A DNA stretch of 64,000 bases from positions 62,001 through 126,000 of the forward strand of contig VTFK01000169.1 of assembly GCA_009617715.1 (NCBI GenBank), written 5' to 3'. Source of the DNA: Plectrocnemia conspersa. Lineage: Eukaryota > Arthropoda > Insecta > Trichoptera > Polycentropodidae. The translations under genes and the position numbers were made by a program. The notes below the pieces were generated by a model, which was given only the letters and a program-made list of their open reading frames with translations, was not told where the DNA came from and did no database searches. Within the stretch, counting starts at the first letter, position 1, and each line of letters begins with the position of its first letter. Shown here piece by piece: positions 26,422 through 39,434 of this stretch.

Positions 26422-29400
26422 TATATAAATAAAATTATGAAATAATTTTAGATCACTCCTTTCGTGCTCATTTCGTCAAAATAAAATTAACTTGAACTTT
26501 TAACTGTAATCTTAAAATATTAATGAATTAAAATAAAAATTACATTAAAAATTTAAGTAAAAAAAAAACGTAGAGAAAACATACTATGATAAAATATTTT
26601 TCCAATTATTTTTATGGTGTTTATTATTTAATTTGTTTTAATTTATATAATAGTACTAAAAAAAAATTTAACAGTAAAGAAAAAGAAAAAAATACAATGA
26701 AATTATGTCATTTAATGCAAAGAAAATATCCAGATTCAATTATTTATAAAATTCCATTTTATTAAATAACAGCTTTGTGGTACAATTGGTCACATAAACA
26801 AATCAGTTTTTACTGTTAATGTTAAATACAATTTTCTCACCTATGCTATATACTAGGTACCAGTTTAAATACTGGTTTTAGTACTCGGCTTTGCCGTCGT
26901 TTTGTTCTCAGCTTTCCTTGCACAGGAATACTGCTCGCAAACACAAAACAGCTCTCGTGTATGGTTGTTTTGAAATTGACAATAATGCGAGTAAAGGTAA
27001 CCTTTGATACGAACCAAGCTGTGTAAGTTATCGAAATTGAGGTAAAATATTTGACAGTTTAATATTTATTTACTTTTTCTCAGAAAGAATATTTTTTTAT
27101 ATATTTTAGCTTACATTTTAAAATATAATTTTATCGTAATCAAGTAAAGTAAATTTGTAGTTAATTATAAATTAATAACCATCACAAAGTCTGATGAAAA
27201 ATCCTAATTAATAATAATGGTAAGGTGTTAATCAAAAAGATTCTGCAAACAGTTTTAGAAATTAATGCTACATAAAAAAAATCTACGTATGTATGTTTGC
27301 TCTTTTTACATTTACATTGTTTGTTTTAAGCTGGAATTCTGGTTTAACGATGTTTTTAATTTAAAAAAAAATAATATTCGCATTTTTACTTTTTGTAAAA
27401 AAATATGTGTGATAATATAGTATATTATTAAAAATATCATTATATTATTTATGAACAGAGAACTGAATGATCGGTAAAAATAGCAAACGTCAATAGGATG
27501 TGGTTTTTTGTAATGGAATCGAATATAAAGAGCATTAGAACTGATTAATCTACTTTTATTGATTACAGAGTGTTGAGTTCTGAAGGAATTTTGGGGTCCC
27601 TTATTACCTGAATTTAAGAGAAAATTGTAAATTACTGCTTTTGCTACTTAAAATTTTTCATATTTCAATCAAGATTAAGAAGTAAAAACTTCTTTAAATT
27701 ATTGAAGAAACGAGTACATTACCAGGTAAATTTTATAGTGTAGCCCTTATATATTTCTGTAATTGACAATTTCTACGCGGAGCGGTTTCTTTTTTTCTAA
27801 TTAATAATATAGTTCTTAGTACCTACATATTTTAAAAAGTTGCGCTGTCCTAAAAAAATACAGCAAACCATTGTGTAACAAAAGCTATTTTTAAATCTAT
27901 TTACGAGATTTTAATGGGAATGACATATGTGGCTTAGGAATTATGTTATAGATTTGGATTTAGTGTAAGTCCAATGAAACATCCTGTATAGGCACACTCC
28001 ATGAACGTTTGTAACACACAACCACACATAAGCACTACATTTACTTTCTAATATTTATGTTTGTGGAGAAAGGTACTACTTCCTGCTACCGGGTCCAAAG
28101 ACACGTTTAAACTTTTAAAGGCGGACGTGGCGTAAGGGACGAATCGTGTCGATGTCCCCCTGGTGCCTAGGTGACAAATGGCTATCGTTTCTATTATTAC
28201 CGCTTACGCATATGAGCTTTTGTTGTGTGTAAAACATGGAAATGCAATCATGTGTGCAAATAAACCATCAACTATTATAACTATTTCCCTTAAAGTACTT
28301 TGTTAGTGAAAGCTACACGACAACAACATTTTAAGGGCCGAAAAATGGCACTTCTTAGAGATAATTTATTTTTAATTGTTAATTTATCGTTGAAACATGA
28401 AATACGGTGACCCAATACGATACAATGGGGTACACAATTACCCCCCATAAATAAGTATCGATACACTAGACTGAAATGAAGTTTGTAAATCAATGCTATA
28501 TATAATAAACTAATTACCATTAGAGCTCAAAATCAATAGATGTCACTGTGTGCAATATAGCTAAATTTTATTTTAATTATTCATTGCAATATTACCTGTG
28601 ATCTCAGGAAAAGTTTGGGAAAACTGTGATGATTATTCGAGATTATCCGAGAGCCAACCCGAGCCCAGGAAAAACAATGATTCCAAGCCTCATGACAAAA
28701 ATGACATTTATATTGTTTCAATATCGTAATATTATATAATTTCTTCGTTATCGAGCGTTCCCACTGCGACGGTGCCGACACGATTTTATTGCTTTTGACG
28801 TGAATTTTTGCCTTCTGAGAAGTGATCATTGTTTTTGCGCTCTCCTATTAAGCAAAATTCGGTTTGAATATAATACTTTGATCAGCCCTCTTATATTAGA
28901 AGTCCATCAGTCTGAATTCGGCTTATTTTTTCCTTGAATGATGAGTTGGCTAAGTTAATATTTTGGACTTGACCTAATAAAAGTTCTATTATTTTTAAAA
29001 CTTTCATTATGTTAGATATGGGTTTTAACTGCAAATGGACATTTCGAGACTGTCAAATTGAGTTTCATTGACATTTTAGAGCAGCATATTTTAAATTAAA
29101 TTTTCGCTAATAAAAATATATATCTACTAGTGAAAATGTATTTTAACTTTACTAGTGAAAATATAACTTTACTAAAAAATACGCATTCACTGTAACATTT
29201 ATACATCGGATGTAAATAAATAATGATAGGTATGTAAATAATATTTACATATCTATATATTTACTAAATATATAAAATGTAAATCATATAAATTTACTAG
29301 CACCTACTAGATAATTTATATTTTCACTGGTAAAAATAGATACTGGTGAAAATGTATTTCGATATGATTTCACTGAAATTACATATTTAAAAAAATAGTT

Positions 29401-32400
29401 TCGGGATAGATTCGAGACTGTATTCTATGGTTCTAGATTTTTTTTGTAAATATGCACATGAAACTGAATAAATCATTTATTTATTTTACTGCATTAAATC
29501 CAGCTATCAAATTACTGGAAATATAATTTATAAGATAAGAACATTAAATTTATATAATTCAGCCGATTCTGTCGTTGATTTTTTGTTATTTCCTTGCTTC
29601 TTCATTAGGAATTCGATCTAAGTTTACAAATTTACTAGTAGACTAATTTTTAAAATACCGTCGATTTATTAATTAAATTTGGCTCTTATGTCTCTAAAGC
29701 TTGTCAATCTCACGGCTAGATCAAAAGATGCAAAATAATATTCTGCGCGTGCTGCGGTGTGAGCCGGTGCATTAGTGATTCCGTTTTTAAACTCTCCCAT
29801 TTTGTTGTGTATCTTTTGCGGTCGATGGCGTACAAAGACTTCCGTATCCGGCTATATATTAGCCGACTCCATTACTATCCAAAGCAGGATATAAGATCGG
29901 ACCAGGTCTTTGGCGATAGGACACGTGACTTCGTTACCTGAGAGAGCGCCCCCGTTTTTTCCCTCTTGTGACCATTACCGTTCTTCATTACAACAATGAA
30001 CCCGGGCGGCGGCCGCTGAAGAGACCCTACAAATATTTCCCGGCATTAGATACCGCGATAAATCACGATTTTTCGAGCCCCCGGTAAAAATGCAACATTA
30101 TTATGTTATTTATTTTTTTAATTCGAAACGCGTAGCAGATTTCCGGCTTCGATTGGCAAAAAAGTAAATTTTTCACAAAAAATCTTCCTACTTGCGATTC
30201 TATATGTATATAACGGAGTTTTGGGATGCTGCCCGACCATTTTGCATAAATCCGCTTTACATAAATTTTCCACCAGCGAAACCTTCACGTCGGGCCATGT
30301 CCAATTGAAGTCGCAACGGTACTCGATAATACCCCAACATTGGAATATTCTGTAGATACGTGTACGTTTGCTACGTCTCGCATTTGAATCTAGCCTTCAA
30401 CGTTTTGCAGTAGGAAAAATAGTTCAATCAACATGATAAATATATAAAAATAAAATAAACAGATTCTTAGAATATCAGATCATGAAAATATTTATAAAAT
30501 TATTTCAAAGGAGCAACATTAATCAAATACTATAATGAAATTGTAATAACATATCATATAGTTGTAAAGAATACTTTGTACATATATATAGAAAGATGAA
30601 CAATAAGATAAATCGTTTCTACAAATTACAGGGCATTTAAACTCAACAATAAAAAAATACAACTAAGCGCACAATGAAACACAATCAACAAAATAAATTA
30701 TAAGTGAAACCTGAATGAGACGTTATTAAAATTAACATTCGCCAAACAACGGTCGGACGAAAACTATTTGCGATTAACGCTTCAAATTGAAAACTGCACG
30801 CAAATGCACAGTTAGCAGCAAACCGCGAGCACAAAAGTTTTAACGCACTCGCATACACTTATATGTATATTTATATACATATATAATACAAACATAATAT
30901 GTATGTAATAACAAACATTACACATATGAGTTTGTATGTAATTTAATTTTCAGCGTTAAATTTCGCGTCGGTTGAAGTGAATTTAAACTCGTTCATACAT
31001 TATGCACCACAGAGAGGAAAAGTGGTTAACCCTTATCAGTTAGCAGACACGCGTTCGGCCACGGTTGGAGCCGCAAGGAAGGCTCAGTCGATATATTAAA
31101 AAATACATATGTATATTGCTATATATAGCTAAACATATGTACACTTCTAAAATTTTATCGAAGGCCTTAAGTGTAAATTGTTTCATTCTATAATTGTCAG
31201 CTTTATAGAAAGGACAAATAGCATATGCTCATGGTTTATTTTAATTTATTAGAATTAAGCTGTAGTGAGATATTATACATAGTTTTAGTTCATAATAAAT
31301 GCACAGGGCATTAGTTTTGCATGTTACTGACATAGCGAGAAAAGTTGCGTTAATAACTTTTCGGCTGCCAAGTCTTTTAAGTTAAGTACTATATTTTTTT
31401 ATTGTTTTTAATTTCGAATCTTGCAATATTAGCTTCATGGTATTAATATATCTTATTGTTCGATTATATTTTGTAAAAAAATACCAAACGATCTAGATTA
31501 ATGTTATTTAATCATATTTAAATAAAAAAGTTTTCCTAAAATGGTTTCTTACAATCAAATTATCAAAATTATTTTTAAACATAAAAGAAGCTGATAAACG
31601 GTATTCAATTAATTAGTTAACTTATACAACTGATCTTTTGTAAAAGATGGTCTTAAATATAGAACATACATATTATAAATGCGTATTCATATCATTTGTC
31701 AAAAGTTTTTTCTTTAAAAGTTTCGTTTTTTTATAATATATCGTCGATTATATTTTAATATAAATTGTACAGTTCATCGGGATTTAAGTATTTTCGTCAA
31801 AATATTTTTACAAAGTACATTTTTTTACTCAATGTGATATTTATTAATTTATTTTTAGCTCTAAATTATAAATCATATATTTTGAAGAAGGAAAAACATT
31901 TTTTTTTCATTAAACTCTTATTAAAAATCCTTTACATAGATTAGCTAGCTCGATGCAAAAAAATGTTACAAAATACAGGAACAAGAACCTTTTTTTATTA
32001 TTATATAATTAATATTTGTGTCAAAGGATACAAATTTATATTATCTACTTTTATTTTATCTTTACTATAATGAACTTTTTAGAGGGTTTTTAAAATAATA
32101 TTTTTCGTTATTTATCTCAGGTATATATAAATTCGTGTTATGAGAAAGGAATTTATATTGTTTTTTTTATTATCCTTATTCGTCATATATATGAAGAGTA
32201 AAAAATTGCACCTTATTATAAAGCAAGATGTCTTTATTTTTCATAGATAAGTCTAAATTAAAAATGATCATAGGAAATCTGTTATACATTTTCTTTGAAT
32301 GTGTTTTTTTAAATAATGGTAATACGACCGCGTTGATTAAGTTTATATTATCAAAAAACTAAGAGTAACTGCATAATAAATTTTCTACCTACACTCAAAA

Positions 32401-34312
32401 ATATAGGGGTTGTAAAATTAACATGTACAAACAACTCTTAATTTGCATTCTGGCTCATCAGCGACAAATATGAGACACAGCATGTTACAAATTTGATAAT
32501 TGCCTAGTTAGTATACAGTTTATGGGTCAGTCTGTATACGTGCGAGCGAATAACATAACACGTATCTCACACATGTTTTATGCGGCGTGCCTGACGGCAT
32601 CGAGGTCCGCGAAAAGTGTCGCAAAGTTTGCCAGTAAAACATAGTAAAAATATACGATGCCATAAAAGGACGACAGGACGATAGCGATGTTTTTCACATT
32701 GCCGATCGGCATGAACCGTGAATTATTGATATAAAAAAGTTTTCCCTTTTGCGCCGTGGGTAAGTATAATTATATTAATATTTAAGGATGATCGCTCAAG
32801 GGGTCAAATATGAGAAAATAAGACACCAGACCATCAAGCTAACCTGCTTAAGATATATCCTTATCGTTATATATATATTTTTGAAAGCTTTTATAAATAC
32901 TAAATTTTCCGTTAAATTATTTATTTCACAGATAGTTAAATTTATTTATTCATATGCAAAAAAAGTTGTGCTACTAAATGGATATAAATCCAAATAAGTA
33001 TATATTATTTACTGATATGTTTCCTAATGTTAATAAATCCTTACTATTTATACATATTTTAAATAATGATGTAGTGAAAATATTACAGTGTAAAAACCTC
33101 TATTTTAATTGTTGATTAAGCGTACAAAATTACTGTTATTTGAAATATAGTAAGTATAGAGAGACTGAATCGTTCAATTTAATATTGTTGTTAGTTAAAC
33201 TGTAAGAAATAATTAAAATTAAGGTTGAATCAGTCTGCAATGTGTTATATAAAAACTGTCAAATAAAAATGCAGCTAATTTAATAGTGTTAAAACCACGA
33301 GATAAGATTAATATATTATTTTATTTGTTTGTAGTGTGTCACATTATTTACGTTATTTCTACAAATATTATTAAGTTATTAATGTTTTAAAGATAAATTT
33401 ATTTTAATTAGTAATGAATAATTGTCTTACAGCAATTAACTAATATTTTTTAAGTGAATTTAAATTATATTCATTTCAACAAAAAATATATTTTTTCTCT
33501 CAAATTGATTAAAATAATTTAATGTGTATAGACAAAGGTTTGATTTTAATTAAAAACCGTTTTGTAAAACAGGTAAAATAGACATTTTATAAATTCCAGA
33601 AATTATATAAATATAGACATATAGTGTGGTATTTAAAATATATGTAAATAATATAATAAAATTGGGTAATCATGTATTATATTATATATTATACAAAGAG
33701 TGGAATTTACTTGCCAGTCAGAAGAGTTATGCAAGAATTTAAAAATATTTATAAAATTTAAACATGTACATCGTTTAGAGCTTTAACGAAGTACATTACT
33801 TATTGAGAATTTATAGTGGATAAATGTTATATAAAATAAATAAAAAGCAATCGATCATGCATTGAAAACTATTTTCAAGGGTATCTGATATTTTTTTATA
33901 ACATACACTTTAATAAAATTTACTTACTAGATATAATCTGAAATATTTGAAAATATATTAATAGCCATACTTAATAAATTATGATGTACACTAATTTGTA
34001 AACTTTTGGAAAAATAAGTTTCAGTTAATTAATAAAGTTTAACACTAAGTGATATTGAGAGTCATTGAACATATATGTCACTCCTAAATATGTACTTAAT
34101 TTTAGTAGAAAATCATAATGCAGAGTAACTTCAAAATATTATAGTGAACTTTTTTTTAGGGGGTGTATATTTTTTTTAATTAGCATTATTTTAATTGCGA
34201 GCTCTAAACATCTGCCACATGCTGACTATAAATGCATTAAGAAAAATTATTGTCTGTTTAAATACGTTATATTTTAAGTGTTTTGTAAGACATTTATGTT
34301 TTCTTATCAAAA
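26422..34312. other. Intron, long AT-rich stretch with islands
   Basis: No gene recognised. Islands lie at about 26870-27020, 28000-28470, 28590-28830, 29690-30400 (the largest, with GCGGCGGCCGC at about 30007), 30720-31090 and 32480-32760. The segment 33000-34310 is almost purely AT-rich spacer. A cluster of ACTAGTGAAAAT-type repeats at 29110-29390 is listed separately. Confidence 0.5.
29110..29390. repeat. Cluster of ACT(A/G)GTGAAAAT repeats in both orientations
   Basis: ACTAGTGAAAATGTATTTT at about 29127, ACTAGTGAAAATATAAC at about 29151 and ACTGGTGAAAATGTATTTC at about 29343 run in one direction. TATTTTCACTGGTAAA at about 29319 runs in the other. This resembles an old AT-rich foldback element, but no clean target duplication was found. 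Confidence 0.4.
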
Positions 34313-34320
34313 GTCTTGAT

Positions 34321-34966
34321 TAGGGATTCCAATCCCGGGCCAAAATTTTGATCCCGGGATTTCGGTATTGCAATTAGTCGATCCCGGGATCCCGGGACCA
34401 GTCCCGGGATAATTTTCATGTTATTTTATTGATAAAAATAATTTAAAATGAATAATACAATATATTTTTACATCTGTTTTTTATAACGTACAATGTATAA
34501 AGTACGTATAATTTTAGTCTTGTGCTTAAAATAGAAAATAATATAATAAAAATAAAAAAGGCAAGGTCTTATATGTTTATTTGAGAAGAAAAAAATGAAC
34601 TTTTGACAATGTATGTACATATGTACATTCATAGACACAATTAATTGAAAACATTATTTTGAATAAAACTCACCAAGTAACATCAAAGCATCAAGTGTTT
34701 TATCATTTAGCCTTGATCTGATTTTGGTTCCTAAGCAGCCTGCTGCTGAAAAAGCACGTTCAGACTCACAGCCTCAAAGATTCACAGATGACATGTGCAA
34801 CTCGCGCAAGTTTGTACACGAAATATAACGATGTTGTCAATAATAATTCGATTGTGCTTGATAAATCAATCAATCCGAAAAATTCGGGATTATGTTTTAT
34901 AATCCCGGGACTCATCGGGTATTGAAAATCGTTCAGGATCCCGGGATCCCGGGATTGGAATCCCTA
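34321..34966 (-). mobile_element. hAT transposon, 646 bp, internally deleted, with hATC remnant
   Basis: Perfect 19-bp terminal inverted repeats (TAGGGATTCCAATCCCGGG) are flanked by identical 8-bp target duplications GTCTTGAT (34313-34320 and 34967-34974). Both subterminal regions carry several copies of the palindrome-like GATCCCGGGA. On the minus strand, 34668-34770 encodes CESERAFSAAGCLGTKIRSR followed by LNDKTLDALMLL. This is the hATC dimerisation motif found at the C terminus of hAT transposases (family pattern S-x-E-R-x-F-S-x-A-G, then R-x-x-L). A stop lies just upstream and the catalytic domain is absent, so this copy cannot move itself. It derives by internal deletion from a full element. 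Confidence 0.9.
34668..34770 (-). pseudogene. hATC domain fragment of a hAT transposase
   Basis: About 34 codons of the hAT C-terminal dimerisation domain inside the 646-bp element. Residues ERAFSAAG and RSRLND match the conserved family core. The reading frame is closed upstream by a stop, and the RNase H-like catalytic region with its DDE residues is missing. Confidence 0.75.
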
Positions 34967-34974
34967 GTCTTGAT

Positions 34975-37150
34975 TCATTTTAAAATATAAATATATATGT
35001 ATTTATTTTAATTTATACTTATGATAATTTTCCTAATTAATGAAATATTTGATCTACTTCTATGTACACTATGAATTCATGTTAATTAAAAGTGTCACAT
35101 TTTGAATGAATGAAAATCAAATAGGATGATGAAGTGAGCATTAAAATTTGTTAATTTATGATTTTTTTCTTTGCCATTTAATAATGAATGCAGGCAAAGA
35201 CTAAGATCTTTATTTTCATCAACATTATTGATAAAATAATTTTGAATTGAAATTAAATCGTATGTGTATTTTATAATCATTGCATATGCTCCAATCAAAA
35301 AAATAGGAATCAGAGGTAAATAAATCATGAGGGTAAAAATATATTAAAATAAACGCATTGTAATTATCAAGAGTTAGATTTAAAAGCTCAACTTAGTAAA
35401 AGCTCTGTTATAATATAAAATACCTTGGAAATATAAATTATACTAGTATGAGATATTTTAATGAATTAAAACTAATTCAAATGTAAATAATTTATGTTTA
35501 TTATGCAAAACTTTGTCACAAAAGTAATATATGTCACATATTTGTCTAAAAACATTCGTTGTCCCAGATGGTCTATATTATAAATTTTATGATGTTTTTT
35601 TTTGAATAAGGTTTATATTATACATTAAATATGAAATTAATAAAAAAATATAATCTTTTATATTATTAAAAATCAAGATCAAGATGAGCATTTTACAGAT
35701 GATTAAGATTTAAGCAATACTCATGAATAATAAGTTATCTGGATACAGTTTCAACTAGCAACAATAAAACAATATTAATTGTATTATTAATAAATAAATA
35801 AAACCTATACGAAAATAATTAAAGTGTGATAGATAGAACTTGCTGACTTTTTATTGTCATGCTCATATATATGTAAATATTTTACAGTGTTTAATTAATC
35901 TAGGCTAAGCATGTATTTTCGCTGAATTAAATAACATCATCAAGAATCTCACGGGGATTTCCTAAAATAATATTAACCAAATCCTCCAAAATTTAGAGTA
36001 CAATTCCCAAATCCCACATTTGTTCCCAGCGCCGTTCTTCAAAACGGTAAAAGTTTATCGCACAAACAGGGCTAGGCAAACACGGATTATAGCAATATAT
36101 ACATAAACGTATACTTACATATCCATGTATGTATATATGTATATAAAATACGTACATATAGCGCGTATTCGAGAAAATCTCTACCCTAAACATCAACATG
36201 CGGATTTTATGGTGTTTGATATAATCATCTTTTTCCATAGTAGTTTTTCATGAAACTCGTAAAGTTTCGCTCGCACACAACTCGTAAAGAAACGGCCACT
36301 GAGGTACTCTAAGATAAATTTACTTTCGGATAACTATATATGCTCTTTGGTATGAGGGTTTCATATTATCTAAATATATGCAATGTATGATCTTAAGTGT
36401 TAACAAGACGACGTATTTCACATGGAAGAAAACAATTTAATTAAAAACTCATGGCTTAAGTGGCTTTGACACTGCGATTTAATTGATAGAACGTGAAACG
36501 AATTTATTAAATAAAAAAAAAACATCATTATTAAAATATAATAATATTCTATACATTCATAGCTTTTCGTTTATAATACATATAACATTAATAGAAAACT
36601 TATATATTTTGGTATATGATACATTAACATTATATTATATTATATATAAATAAACTTATATTAAAAATACTTTTTAGCATTATTTCGATAAATAGGAACA
36701 CCTCTAAATTAAAATAAAAAAATATATTGGCTGCTATATGTCATTATAAATATTTTTATAAAAATACTTGATACAACCGTAATATTTTTATGTTCCGAAT
36801 CGAAATATATTAGACAGTTTTATGAATTTAATACAATTTTTAATTAAAAAATCTTACACAATATAATCTCCGAATGCGATATGAAAAACTTTTGTGTGTT
36901 TTCTTAGAATCTTTTGTGCACTTTGCGAACAAAGGGGTTGGCGCTTCCGGTTTACCTCTTCCCACGTAAATGTGCAAACAAAACGCGAATCATATTCTCA
37001 TGCAAATTATACGAAAGCAATGACACATCATGATTTATGACAGCCTGCGTCTACCCATTCTCCAAAATCAAAAATACGAAATATTAAATTTTAACTCCAT
37101 TACACAGATATTGAATTTATTGCTTCGAAGCTAACTGTATAACTGTTATT
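34975..37150. other. Intron, AT-rich with two islands
   Basis: No gene recognised. Islands at about 35940-36310 and 36870-37050. An ATGTATATATGTATAT-type simple stretch lies at about 36123-36160. The minus-strand open frames at 35095-35328 and 35993-36238 have no domain. Confidence 0.5.
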
Positions 37151-37163
37151 ACATACGTACATA

Positions 37164-38655
37164 GGCCAAAATATCATCAATTCCGTCGCGTAAAAATATT
37201 TGGAATAACATAGAACTCACCCCAGAAATAATTAAACGTATTAAAATTAAAAATAATATGAGAAAGCAATGGCACAAAAATAAATCGCCCCAACTTAAAA
37301 CTCTAATTAACAAACTAACTGATGAAATTCGCGTTCAAATTCAAAACATCAAAAACGCTTCGTGGTCGCGTAAACTAAAAGCTTTGAAACCGGGAGATAA
37401 TTCCTCATGGAGAATGACGAAATCGCTTAAAAATAAAACTCAAATATACCACCTTTAAAAACGGAAACAACGTAGCTAACACGACTCAGGAGAAGGTCGA
37501 GATTTTAGCTGAGACATTTTCTACATCTTATCAACTTACGCAAAATTACATTGACCAAAACCCAAAATAAAGTAGACCGGGCAATTAAAGATATTAGTAA
37601 AACTCCAATAGATAAAAATCCATTAACCAAGTCGGCATATCAGAAATTCTTAGTATTGTTAAACGATTATCAAATAGAAAGGCTCCAGGTATAGATAAAT
37701 TAGAGAATATATCGATTAAAAAAACCTTCCTTTTGTTTTGCTTTAAGTACTTAAATAACATTTTTTTAATTCATGCTTATCTTTTTTGGATATTTACCAA
37801 TAATCTGGAAAACGGCAAAATTCATCCGATAAAAAAAAACCTGGCAAAGCAGATAACATACCAATTAACTACCGCCCGATAAGTTTACTTCCCTCATTTA
37901 GCAAATTATTTGAAAAAATTATATTATCTCGATTAAAAAGGAATCTCTTAATAGCAAACTCATTAATGAGCAATTTGGTTTCCGCGAAAATCACTCGACT
38001 ACGCATCAACTTAATAGATTAACAGAGCACATATCTGCCGATTTTAATATGAAAAAAAAGTTCTGGTCTTTTATTATTAGATATGGAAAAGGCTTTTGAT
38101 ACAGTATGGCATGATGGATTAATGTATAAACTTTTAAAATATGAAACTCCCTATTACATTATTCACATGTTACGGTCTTACCTGAAGAATCGAAGCTATG
38201 TTGTTTCGCTAAATAATACATTTTCGACACCGCGTAAAATACCAGCTGGTGTTCCTCAAGGAAGTATACTTGGCCCGTTTCTCTTCATTCTATATACTAA
38301 TGATATTCCAATGTTAAAAAATACTAAACTCTCAATGTACGCTGACGACACTGCAATCCTTACTAGTTCTTATGGTCTTAAACCTATTGCAGTTAAACTT
38401 CAAAAAATCCCTTTGAAAACTTAAAAAAAATATTTTATGAAATGGAGAATTAAAATTAATCAAGACAAAACAGAAGCAATAATATTCACTAAACGTAGAC
38501 AACCCTTGCCTGCACCCATTAAAAGTGAACAAGGGCATAACATTGAATGGAGAGCGAGCGTTAAATATCTGGGTATACACCTGGACTCCAGACTAAAATT
38601 CAATAAACATATAACTGAACTCCGGTCGAAGGGCTCGGCGCCATTGCGGCTCTAA
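37164..38655 (+). pseudogene. Jockey reverse transcriptase, broken ORF2
   Basis: Multi-frame remains of a Jockey ORF2. EINK-like linker residues (37258-37458) are followed by frameshifted RKAPGIDK (near 37680) and by QFGFRENHSTTHQLNRLTEH (near 37970), both RT landmarks. The longest clean piece, 38083-38424, encodes MEKAFDTVWHDGLMYKLLKY, AGVPQGSILGPFLFILYTND and the catalytic YADDTA motif (38338-38355). After a stop in a homopolymer-rich spot at 38422, the frame resumes at 38437-38655. There it gives MKWRIKINQDKT and VKYLGIHLDSRLKFNKHI, the palm-to-thumb boundary. Further frames read YRQLIRPVLT downstream. Stops and indels show it is inactive, though the motifs are well kept, so the insertion may be fairly young. 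Confidence 0.93.
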
Positions 38656-39421
38656 AATCAATATTTAATAAAAAAAAGTGCGCTTACAATAAAAAAAATA
38701 AAATTCTAGTCTATAGACAATTAATCAGACCTGTTTTAACTTTACGCTTGTTCAGTGTGGAGTAACGCGAGTAATAGTAATTTTAATAAACTTCAAGTAA
38801 TTCAAAATAAAGCCATAAAAAATAATTTATAATACACCGTTTTATACTAACCTTAAAAAAACTCCACACCAAACATTTAATTCCTACCATTAAAGAATAC
38901 TGTTATTATCAAACCGAAAATACTATAAAAAAAAATCTCATGAGACCACGCAAAACCCACTAATTTCAAGAATCGGTGATTACGACAAAGCAAAACTTAA
39001 ATTTAAATACAAACATAAAATGCCTAAGCACATATTGCTTTTGATGCAGTTAAGCTCATCACAGTGTCATCAGTTTCAGGTCTACAGGGCTAGGTTTATT
39101 TTACCTTTGTATGTGTTTTTTATTTTGTATATTATGTATTTTGTATAATTTGTTTTTTCTCATCTGCTTCATTCTTTTTCCAAATTTTTTTTTTTTTTTT
39201 TTTTTTGGATTTTTTTTTAAATTTGTAAAAGGTTTTATGTATTTTTCCTTTAATTTAGTATATTCTCGTATAATTTATTATTCTTTTTATGTTATTGTAT
39301 AACTTAACAATTTGTAAACAATGTAAATGGTTATGAACCAGTATTGTGCATTTAATATATCTGTATGCTATTTTACCTATGTCTATTTAAGAAATAAACT
39401 TTTATAAAAATAAAAAAAAAA
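37164..39421 (+). mobile_element. Jockey-clade non-LTR retrotransposon, 5'-truncated, with 13-bp target duplication
   Basis: Flanked by perfect 13-bp target-site duplications ACATACGTACATA (37151-37163 and 39422-39434). The 5' end is cut within the endonuclease-RT linker region. The 3' end is a poly(A) tail after AATAAACTTTTATAAAAATA. Coding pieces in order are a linker segment (37258-37458) with PGDNSSWRMTKSL, then the RT core, then the thumb region. A 3' untranslated region follows with a 22-base T run (39185-39206). The boundary structure is that of target-primed reverse transcription. Confidence 0.93.
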
Positions 39422-39434
39422 ACATACGTACATA

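Noticed and set aside
38332..38580. 82-codon minus-strand frame
   Set aside because: Antisense of the Jockey reverse transcriptase.
39111..39302. Phenylalanine-rich 63-codon frame
   Set aside because: Produced by the T-rich 3' untranslated region of the Jockey element.
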